DNA from: a virus
DNA length: 64,000 nt
IMG/VR virus record: IMGVR_UViG_3300042564_002756
Location: 1 to 64,000 of that record
Direction: 5' to 3' (one strand)
Shown one piece after another: positions 56,919 to 62,889 of the stretch; positions within the stretch are counted from its first letter, which is position 1; the number at the start of each line of letters is the position of its first letter. Under the pieces are notes generated by a model. It did not search any database and was not told where the DNA came from. It saw only the letters and a list, made by a program, of their open reading frames with translations. The translations under genes and the position numbers were made by a program.

Positions 56919-57181
56919 GCAATAAACTCACTTGTAAAATCTTTGACTGAGTCCCATCTAAAACTGCGCCAGCCAGGTGCATTTACATCATATACTGGCT
57001 GGACGGCGGGATTTTCTGTCTTCGATTTAGTTGTTTCGGACAATACACCATCAGAAGGAATCATTAATTCATTGAGAGTGCAATACATCACTCGCTCTTC
57101 ACCATTAACCTTTGTAAATGTTACTTTACAGATTTTCTCATAAAGGGCATTTTTAATTGTGTCTCTATCTAGCAATTCCAT
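56915..57181 (-). CDS. DUF2693-like phage protein
   Basis: 88 residues from ATG 57181 (TTG 57187 is possible). VTFTKVNGEERVMYCTLNEL and VYDVNAPGWRSFRWDSVK are the two conserved strands of this small SH3-like phage family. Unknown function. Overlaps the glycosyltransferase by ATGA. Confidence 0.65.
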   Translation of the reverse strand: MELLDRDTIKNALYEKICKVTFTKVNGEERVMYCTLNELMIPSDGVLSETTKSKTENPAVQPVYDVNAPGWRSFRWDSVKDFTSEFIA

Positions 57182-57183
57182 TA

Positions 57184-57462
57184 TCAACCCCCAGTCATAC
57201 TGAATGATTTCTTTTCGAGTTCCTTGCGTGATCCGTGCATAAGATCATTGTAGCGAACTCGAATAAATTTCTTATCAGTCTGTTCTTTATTTGGATTTGC
57301 CATAGTAACCCAAGGATTACTACCATTAATCCAAGCACTCTGGCGGTTCAACATATCTTGTCCGGTATCACGATCTGCGCGGATTGCATTACATGTAGCA
57401 TTTGCTACATTCTTGCGTTCGCCTTTTGAGATATATGTCTTACCGCTTGCCTTTTTAGCCAT
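57184..57462 (-). CDS. Small conserved T4-like protein
   Basis: 92 residues. YISKGERKNVANATCNAIR and RYNDLMHGSRKELEKKSFSM; basic and probably nucleic acid-linked. No family with known function. Confidence 0.6.
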   Translation of the reverse strand: MAKKASGKTYISKGERKNVANATCNAIRADRDTGQDMLNRQSAWINGSNPWVTMANPNKEQTDKKFIRVRYNDLMHGSRKELEKKSFSMTGG

Positions 57463-57477
57463 AGTATATTCACTCCT

Positions 57478-57714
57478 TCATTTTTTTGGTAATTTTATTA
57501 GACCTAAGTCCATGAGAATTTTATAATTAATTTCTGTAAGATCACCGAATGGGTTTAATCTTAGGGCCGTAATTAATCTATCTATATAAATTAATTCTTT
57601 TTCATTTTTACTTGCAATACTAAAAGATTCAAAGAAAGTTTCTATGTCATATGGATTTTCACATAATATCCTGGTCGATACCACCTTTTTCTTTTTTATT
57701 GATTTTTCTTCCAT
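57478..57714 (-). CDS. Small hypothetical protein overlapping dNMP kinase
   Basis: 78 residues (EEKSIKKKKVVSTRILCENP to MDLGLIKLPKK). Its first 19 codons overlap the 3' end of the dNMP kinase gene in another frame (56 bp), unusually long, though the ATG 57714 has AAGGAATCCAATG as ribosome-binding site. Confidence 0.5.
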   Translation of the reverse strand: MEEKSIKKKKVVSTRILCENPYDIETFFESFSIASKNEKELIYIDRLITALRLNPFGDLTEINYKILMDLGLIKLPKK

Positions 57715-58339
57715 TGGATTCCTTTTCGTGGATCATTTGAATCGCACTAAAGAACTCTGTCTTAGTGCCGTTATTATGAACACGATAGGTGCGAATATCT
57801 GGTTGTTCAGAAAGAAGATGTGATTTTATAATAGGGGTTTGTTTGCCCAAAACAAGTTCTTCCACAAGGTTTCCATTAAAGTATCTTCTTGAATCCGAAG
57901 AAAAATTGCAACCTTCTCGTGTAAGCTGAATGACTAATATAATTTCAGCTCCAAACTTATTTATAATTGGAGAAAGTTCCTCTTGGAAGCCGCCGTCACT
58001 GACACAGAAATTGCGGTCAGTTGTTATCTGTTCTGATAACTTTTTGCCAAAATATTCTTTACCGTATTTAGGTTTGATATATTGTTCGGAAACATAGATC
58101 ATTGCATCTCTACGACTTAATGACTGTCCGTTTATTTTTAATTGGGGAACAGGTTGCTCTTTTATTGTTCTATCATTATAACCTTTCATAAACCAACCTT
58201 TAGAAACACCAAAGAATTTGAATGTTTCTTTGAATAGTTCTTCTTTGAATGAAAGGTGTTTGTATCCTAGTGTCTCATAAAATAAACAGGCTGCGTCTTT
58301 GCCGCAGCCTGGAGGACCATTAAAAACTATTACTGACAA
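57659..58339 (-). CDS. 1: Deoxynucleoside monophosphate kinase (T4 gp1-like)
   Basis: 226 residues with a TTG start at 58339, needed to include the P-loop GPPGCGKD (8-15); AGAGGT lies upstream. SLSRRDAMIYVSEQYIKPKY and DSRRYFNGNLVEELV are conserved in T4-like dNMP kinases. Phosphorylates dGMP, dTMP or modified dCMP. The coding start contains a terminator-like hairpin. Confidence 0.75.
   Translation of the reverse strand: MSVIVFNGPPGCGKDAACLFYETLGYKHLSFKEELFKETFKFFGVSKGWFMKGYNDRTIKEQPVPQLKINGQSLSRRDAMIYVSEQYIKPKYGKEYFGKKLSEQITTDRNFCVSDGGFQEELSPIINKFGAEIILVIQLTREGCNFSSDSRRYFNGNLVEELVLGKQTPIIKSHLLSEQPDIRTYRVHNNGTKTEFFSAIQMIHEKESNGRKINKKEKGGIDQDIM
58287..58311 (-). other. Terminator-like hairpin inside dNMP kinase coding start
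   Basis: CAGGCTGCG (58287-58295) with CGCAGCCTG (58303-58311), 9-bp GC-rich stem with a 7-base loop, followed leftwards by TTTATTTTAT. It lies in codons 10-18. Confidence 0.55.
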
Positions 58340-58552
58340 TTAAACCTCTGCACCTAGATCTGAAAAGGCGTCATCCCATTCTTCTGCTGTAATACCAGAA
58401 AGAATAAATTCACGGTCGCTGTCAGTAAGATAGGGCATAATGTCGTGGATATTCCCATGACCTGCCTGCCATGCCATGTAATCATCAAGATTAACGGGAA
58501 TGCTACGAGTACGTTCGATGCCAGAGATTACGCTTTTACGTTTGATATACAT
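58340..58552 (-). CDS. Small acidic protein
   Basis: 70 residues. LDDYMAWQAGHGNIHDIMPY and LSGITAEEWDDAFSDLG suggest a helical 'phage small acidic' family seen in T4-like phages. Ends next to the TTG start of the dNMP kinase. Unknown function. Confidence 0.55.
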   Translation of the reverse strand: MYIKRKSVISGIERTRSIPVNLDDYMAWQAGHGNIHDIMPYLTDSDREFILSGITAEEWDDAFSDLGAEV

Positions 58553-58588
58553 GTCGATCCATCCTCATTTATATTTGTCGTATAATTC

Positions 58589-58617
58589 AATATATACTCA
58601 TTCATTTGGTTTGTCAA
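58589..58617 (-). promoter_or_regulatory. Early promoter for 58340-dNMP kinase unit
   Basis: TTGACA-17-TATATT, within the C-terminal end of the RuvC-like gene. Confidence 0.65.
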
Positions 58618-59164
58618 CCATTTTGTTGAACCCAAGTTTTGCTATATAGTAAGCATCAACTATGTCAGAGACTGGGTTCCATATTTTCTCGTTCATTATG
58701 TCGAGTGTCTTTCGAATGTCGACATTTGTTTCTTCTAGAAAACATTCATACAAACGTTCTTTATTTGAATTTCCCTTTCCCGTGGCGTGTTTCTTTATTT
58801 CAGATGGCGCAAAAACAGAAAATGGTATTCCATCTTTCCATAATTTATATTTAAGAAGACCAGTGTTTTCGGCAATCTGAAAGACTCTACCTACTGCATT
58901 ATATGCATAACCTTCAATGAAGCATTTTTCTGCTTTATTTTCCATAATAATACGAGAAGACCAACCTGATATATTATCATATCTGTGAGCATCCGAATCA
59001 TATTTTTCGTATTCAGTCCCAAAGAACTGCCCAGAAAAAACAATCCATTTTGGTTTTGGGGAAAGATAATAAAACTTACAATTCTTGACATCCCACGTGT
59101 CACCATCGTGAACACAAATAGATGGACTTGTTAAACTATAATCAATACCAGCAATAATAGTCAT
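58598..59164 (-). CDS. RuvC-like Holliday junction resolvase
   Basis: 188 residues. RNase H fold: IAGIDYSLTSPS (Asp 8), CFIEGYAYNA (Glu 84), AENTGLLKYKLW, and VSDIVDAYYIAKLG (Asp 167, Asp 170), the full RuvC acidic set. It is predicted to resolve branched recombination/replication DNA before packaging. Its ribosome-binding site and start codon lie in a hairpin (59163-59197). Confidence 0.75.
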   Translation of the reverse strand: MTIIAGIDYSLTSPSICVHDGDTWDVKNCKFYYLSPKPKWIVFSGQFFGTEYEKYDSDAHRYDNISGWSSRIIMENKAEKCFIEGYAYNAVGRVFQIAENTGLLKYKLWKDGIPFSVFAPSEIKKHATGKGNSNKERLYECFLEETNVDIRKTLDIMNEKIWNPVSDIVDAYYIAKLGFNKMVDKPNE

Positions 59165-59197
59165 AAATACCTCTACATTTTCTATAGAGGTATTTAT
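59163..59197 (-). promoter_or_regulatory. RBS-sequestering hairpin at resolvase start, with late-type octamer
   Basis: On the minus strand ATAAATACCTCTA (59197-59185) pairs perfectly with TAGAGGTATTTAT (59175-59163), 13 bp, nine-base loop. The 3' arm contains the AGAGGT ribosome-binding site and the first two bases of the ATG. AATAAATA (59198-59191), one mismatch from the late consensus, lies in the 5' arm. Confidence 0.65.
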
Positions 59198-59205
59198 TTC
59201 ATTAC

Positions 59206-59397
59206 TTACATGTTGTCAGAATACCGCTTCATTTGTTCTCGTGCTTCTTCCAAGTAATTAGAAGCACCACCGACTCCACCAGTTTCATCAAACCAGACAA
59301 AGACACCTTCATCATATTGATAGATATGACTTTCAATTACAATGGGATATTTTGGTTTGGCAAGATATTCGGTATTATCATAATATTCCATAGTCAA
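59206..59397 (-). CDS. Small hypothetical protein
   Basis: 63 residues (TMEYYDNTEYLAKPKYPIVI; VWFDETGGVGGASNYL). Acidic, beta-rich. No family. ATGA overlap with the upstream gene. Confidence 0.55.
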   Translation of the reverse strand: MTMEYYDNTEYLAKPKYPIVIESHIYQYDEGVFVWFDETGGVGGASNYLEEAREQMKRYSDNM

Positions 59398-59696
59398 TTC
59401 CTTCTCATTTGAGCAACATCAATAGCGGCTTCTCTGTTATCACGCCGAATAGGAACAAGATTTGATTTGTGCATTACTGTAATTCCCATAATCTCGTTTC
59501 CGGAATATACATTTTCAAGTTTTTTTGGTGTTTGGCCTGGAATAGTATCTGAAGTTTTTGGAAGTGTTGATTTTACTCTGTAGTCTGGTATTTCATTAAC
59601 GATAATACCCTTATATCTACCAGTAAACCCAACACGAACCAAAAGTAATTCCATTTGTCTTTCAGCTTCAATTAGTGATTTTCTTTTCTTTTTCAT
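59394..59696 (-). CDS. Conserved T4-like small protein
   Basis: 100 residues. YSGNEIMGITVMHKSNLVPI and AAIDVAQMRRN form a conserved C-terminal segment in T4-like phages. Basic N-terminal helix. Function unknown. ATGA overlap on both sides. Confidence 0.6.
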   Translation of the reverse strand: MKKKRKSLIEAERQMELLLVRVGFTGRYKGIIVNEIPDYRVKSTLPKTSDTIPGQTPKKLENVYSGNEIMGITVMHKSNLVPIRRDNREAAIDVAQMRRN

Positions 59697-59992
59697 GTCA
59701 ATGGTTTCAATTTGAAGTCGGGAATTTGATAAGTGTAAATCTGCATTAACATACTGACCTTGTATAGATCTTGATTCAATCTACCTTCTAGATAATCCAC
59801 AAGATCTATAGTTGAGTTTGTATCTACAAGATGCATATCAAAATCAACTTCAAGAGCTTCAGATATTGTACAATCCAAATCAATCATAATTTCTACAATA
59901 CTTTGTTCATATGAACAAATAGTGACGTGAGTTTTATAATAAACCGATTCTAGTAAATTGTCAATAATTGATTTAGAATGGTTGGTCACCAT
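59693..59992 (-). CDS. Small hypothetical protein with internal promoter
   Basis: 99 residues from ATG 59992; GTG 59998 adds two. THVTICSYEQSIVEIMIDLD and a helical C-terminus. A consensus promoter (59937-59965) lies inside its 5' part, so an alternative start at ATG ~59890 (MIDLDCTISEALE) would give a 65-residue product. Confidence 0.5.
   Translation of the reverse strand: MVTNHSKSIIDNLLESVYYKTHVTICSYEQSIVEIMIDLDCTISEALEVDFDMHLVDTNSTIDLVDYLEGRLNQDLYKVSMLMQIYTYQIPDFKLKPLT
59937..59965 (-). promoter_or_regulatory. Early promoter, upstream-half-site class
   Basis: TTGACA-17-TATTAT with GAATCGGT in the spacer, inside the 59693 gene. Drives its 3' part and the genes to the left. Confidence 0.6.
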
Positions 59993-60224
59993 ACCCACCG
60001 ATCGTATTTTCTACTTCTTTTACTAAATCTTCATAACCACCAATGTATCTATCATCCCACCATATCTGCGGTACTGTTTTTACACTAGGTAATTTTACTT
60101 TCATATCGTTCAGATTCTTGTCATCATCTGTGTCTTTCCATTCATATCTGAGACTATATCGTTCCGCAAGTCGTTTTGCTCGGATACACCAACCACATCT
60201 TGAATGGCCATAAATTGTAATCAT
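59973..60224 (-). CDS. Glutaredoxin (NrdC-like)
   Basis: 83 residues from ATG 60224 (ITIYGHSRCGWC); an upstream in-frame start at 60260 would lie inside the preceding gene. Active site CGWC at about residues 10-13, then TVPQIWWDDRYIGGYEDL (the cis-Pro and GGYxD motif). Reductant for ribonucleotide reductase or the phage redox pool. Confidence 0.82.
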   Translation of the reverse strand: MITIYGHSRCGWCIRAKRLAERYSLRYEWKDTDDDKNLNDMKVKLPSVKTVPQIWWDDRYIGGYEDLVKEVENTIGGYGDQPF

Positions 60225-60457
60225 TTCTTTAAATCCTTTCTTGTAAACCAATAACTCCAAGAGTGTAGACAGTGATGTGGATCAAACCAAAATATGGAAT
60301 CAATTAACAATACTAAATTAAACTTACCTTCTCTTTTTCGTTGGTAGTTTCGTGCGCTGAAACTTTGATTGCTATAACCACCAAGAATTACGTTTAATAA
60401 TATCGAAAATGCTATAAATATTCGCTGAAAATATTTCTTTATTTTTATTGGTTCCAT
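60221..60457 (-). CDS. Small membrane protein
   Basis: 78 residues. One hydrophobic span (IFIAFSILLNVILGGY), then basic residues and a Trp/His-rich C-terminus (DPHHCLHSWSYWF). Conserved-looking in T4-like phages. ATGA overlap with glutaredoxin. Confidence 0.6.
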   Translation of the reverse strand: MEPIKIKKYFQRIFIAFSILLNVILGGYSNQSFSARNYQRKREGKFNLVLLIDSIFWFDPHHCLHSWSYWFTRKDLKK

Positions 60458-60495
60458 GGAATAACTCCTTCATAATGCCATGGTGTATTTATTCC
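60458..60495 (-). promoter_or_regulatory. Inverted repeat with late-type octamer before membrane-protein gene
   Basis: GGAATAA (60495-60489) and TTATTCC (60464-60458) flank the ribosome-binding site, seven-base arms; AATAAATA (60493-60486) overlaps the 5' arm. Same layout as at 59163 but weaker. Confidence 0.35.
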
Positions 60496-60517
60496 ATATC
60501 AGATATCTTTTATGTGT

Positions 60518-60979
60518 TCACTCCTTAAACTCAACTGGCACACAAAAGCCATTCTTCCATGACGAATATTTTGCCTTAGCAAGACTAGTTTCAGTTTCTC
60601 CGCTGTACAGAATTTTATTGAGCTTGATTTTTTTACGCTTGTCGAGCCAAGTTCCGAGCATAATAATCCCTATAAAGGAAGCAACAAAAACCGTTAATAC
60701 ACCAGTTGTTACTAAAGCGTCGGCTGTGTGGTAGATAAACCCATATCCAATTGAATATACAAGCCAAATGAAGGCCGCGGCGACAGCAAGTACAAATGTA
60801 GCAACAACAAGAACTTTAAAGATACTATAGAGAGTCAGTTGCCAATATGAACAAAGATTATCTTTACTCTGGACATATCGCTGGGCATAACCTTCACTTT
60901 TTAAAGTACCATTTGTCTGGCACATCTCAAGATTAAGTTTATAATGCCAGGAATTTTTATTTACGGAAAATAGTTTCAT
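60518..60979 (-). CDS. Two-span membrane protein
   Basis: 153 residues. Two hydrophobic helices at about residues 53-76 and 86-110 (VLVVATFVLAVAAAFIWLVY; LVTTGVLTVFVASFIGIIML), then a basic tail. The N-terminal segment has NSWHYKLN, which recurs in large-phage membrane proteins. Overlaps the deoxyribosyltransferase-like gene by ATGA. Confidence 0.6.
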   Translation of the reverse strand: MKLFSVNKNSWHYKLNLEMCQTNGTLKSEGYAQRYVQSKDNLCSYWQLTLYSIFKVLVVATFVLAVAAAFIWLVYSIGYGFIYHTADALVTTGVLTVFVASFIGIIMLGTWLDKRKKIKLNKILYSGETETSLAKAKYSSWKNGFCVPVEFKE

Positions 60980-61455
60980 TTGATACCTTCTTCATCTAGT
61001 GCTTCACGGAGCAGTTTAAGCAATTCATCATATGTCTCTACCATAGGCATAGCATACCGATCACATACCATCTTTACATTACCATACCGATAAAACTCTT
61101 TTGGGCAACAAACAATGACATTATCGCCGTTAAATAGTCCAAGTTCAAGAAGAGTGATTGGTGCTTTTGAATCAGCAGTAAAGTAGTATAAATTTGCATC
61201 TGCTTGCTCTTGACATTCCAGTTCCCATTCTACTTGTTCATAGAATTTTGTTCCTGGTGTTGGATCTTGAATCCAAGATGAATCCCAATCATCGCGGCGG
61301 GGATTTAGAAGGACCAGATCGGTATAATCTGAAAGATCATTTGTTAGGCGTACTTGCCAATTCTCTGCTGCACCCATGTCGATTGATCCGCCGAGGAAAA
61401 TACTCATTGACTCGTCTTGAATGTAGGGTTCTGGTGCTTTAATTACCCGTGCCAT
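60976..61455 (-). CDS. Nucleoside 2-deoxyribosyltransferase-like protein
   Basis: 159 residues from ATG 61455 (GGAG upstream); the start at 61482 would be too early. SIFLGGSIDMGAAENWQVRL, LNPRRDDWDSSW and an acidic strand before TLLELGL are the Nuc_deoxyrib_tr_2 signature (SLOG-like Rossmann). It may exchange or remove bases from deoxynucleosides. Confidence 0.75.
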   Translation of the reverse strand: MARVIKAPEPYIQDESMSIFLGGSIDMGAAENWQVRLTNDLSDYTDLVLLNPRRDDWDSSWIQDPTPGTKFYEQVEWELECQEQADANLYYFTADSKAPITLLELGLFNGDNVIVCCPKEFYRYGNVKMVCDRYAMPMVETYDELLKLLREALDEEGIK

Positions 61456-61456
61456 A

Positions 61457-61897
61457 TTATACTCCGTAAATATCTGTTGCAATTTGACCTGCGCGTTTCA
61501 TGTCAGCAAGTGCGCCAAACTGATCACGGAGTGCTTTCATAATTTCACCTTTCTTAGGTACAGAACTCATTTTACTGTGACCAGTCATGAATACTCTAAG
61601 AAATGTAGTGATTTCTTCATCTGATGCCATTTGTGGTAGAACACCAACCAGAATTTGTTTTTCAAAGTTAAGAGAAATACGACGACCATCATCAATATTC
61701 AACTTAAGATTTTCATCAATCGTAGCAACAAGTTTTTGGATTACTTTAATTGCTTCATCTTCAGTCGTGGCACGATTACCGTTATTTTTACCTACTTTTT
61801 CAATTTCACTAAGAGCAAATAGAATAGCAGGTGCAACGGGGCTTCGTACTTTTCGAAGAGCCATAGACTCGGTTTTTAGTTTTTCTACGATATTCAT
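61457..61897 (-). CDS. GatB/YqeY-like protein
   Basis: 146 residues from ATG 61897, chosen because GGAAAG precedes it and it overlaps the upstream stop as ATGA; ATG 61909 would add four residues. KTESMALRKVRSPVAPAILF and NFEKQILVGVLPQMASDEEI resemble YqeY tail-domain proteins, with a helical C-terminus. A tRNA-linked role is inferred from the family only. Confidence 0.6.
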   Translation of the reverse strand: MNIVEKLKTESMALRKVRSPVAPAILFALSEIEKVGKNNGNRATTEDEAIKVIQKLVATIDENLKLNIDDGRRISLNFEKQILVGVLPQMASDEEITTFLRVFMTGHSKMSSVPKKGEIMKALRDQFGALADMKRAGQIATDIYGV

Positions 61898-62181
61898 TTT
61901 ACTTTCCATTGTTTTTTTACTGATTGAATCGCAGATATCATTGCAACAGAGTTGCCTTGAACATCAACGATTCTTTTCCAATATTTGAGTTTACGTTTTG
62001 CAATTAAAATTTCTGCTTCTGCTTGACGTTTTTCAGCAAAAGTTGATCGAGAGTTTACTGCGATAAAGTCAAGATACATCAAATTCGAAAAGTGTTTTTC
62101 ATATTGTTTAACTCCATCGTAATGATAAGGATCAAACGGACCTTCGAACTTAGAAGAAGCAGTATCGTAGATGATTCCCAT
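61894..62181 (-). CDS. Small hypothetical protein
   Basis: 95 residues. MGIIYDTASSKFEGPFDPYH and a basic C-terminal helix (RQAEAEILIAKRKLKYWKRI). No family. Own early promoter (62208-62236). Confidence 0.55.
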   Translation of the reverse strand: MGIIYDTASSKFEGPFDPYHYDGVKQYEKHFSNLMYLDFIAVNSRSTFAEKRQAEAEILIAKRKLKYWKRIVDVQGNSVAMISAIQSVKKQWKVK

Positions 62182-62207
62182 GACATATTCTCCTGATTTA
62201 TTAATCT

Positions 62208-62236
62208 ATAATAATACAAGTGTTAAGAAATGTCAA
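62208..62236 (-). promoter_or_regulatory. Early promoter (TTGACA-17-TATTAT)
   Basis: Perfect -35 and close -10, 27 bp upstream of the 61894 gene. Lacks the ACTGATTC element. Confidence 0.65.
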
Positions 62237-62272
62237 CTGTATTTTACGACACATAAACAACTTAAACTATCA

Positions 62273-62722
62273 CTATCGAAGTGTTCTTCGATTTTCAACA
62301 ACTGTGACCAAATCAAATCCAATAATCTTGACGGTAACCGATCCTTTATGAATTCCATCTACAGTAATTTCCATGAACCCCTCACCATTACCATATGCTG
62401 TACCCCAAATGTCAAGCATTTCATGCACCATTTCTTCGGAGGCATAACCATCAATACACATACGAAGATTGTTTATAGAAGATGAATCCAGTGCATATGG
62501 CGATGATCCATATTCAGTGTCAAAATTCATAAACTCAATTGGCAATTCGGGATACTCTTCATCCACATCACTGAGAAGTGGTCTAACTTTAGCATCAAAA
62601 ACTTTTCGAGCCTGTTCTGCACCGTATCGTTCTGCACCCCAACCAGTCAACGCAACACAAACAATCTCGTCAACATTGCCAGCATACTGGTCCAGTTTTA
62701 CTACTAGGAATTTATCTTTCAT
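62273..62722 (-). CDS. Conserved-looking phage protein
   Basis: 149 residues. KFLVVKLDQYAGNVDEIVCV and GWGAERYGAEQARKVFD, then EFMNFDTEYGSSPYAL. Acidic, mixed alpha/beta. Overlaps the 56-residue gene by ATGA. No recognised function. Confidence 0.6.
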   Translation of the reverse strand: MKDKFLVVKLDQYAGNVDEIVCVALTGWGAERYGAEQARKVFDAKVRPLLSDVDEEYPELPIEFMNFDTEYGSSPYALDSSSINNLRMCIDGYASEEMVHEMLDIWGTAYGNGEGFMEITVDGIHKGSVTVKIIGFDLVTVVENRRTLR

Positions 62723-62889
62723 TTCAAATCATCCAATTCAGGGTCATACTTCAAAGTTACTTGGTATTCTTTTTGTAGGTGGTCGCGTATCCATTCTGCA
62801 ACACCTGGCACCGCTTCACAGAGCGCCAGGTCTTCTAGTGTTGAATAGACTTCTTGAAGGTCTACTTGAAGGTCTACTTGAATTCCCAT
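62719..62889 (-). CDS. Small acidic protein with tandem duplication
   Basis: 56 residues. The 5' end contains GTAGACCTTCAA twice plus a partial third copy, giving QVDLQVDLQ. Helical, acidic. Overlaps the RNA ligase gene stop and the next start. Confidence 0.55.
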   Translation of the reverse strand: MGIQVDLQVDLQEVYSTLEDLALCEAVPGVAEWIRDHLQKEYQVTLKYDPELDDLK

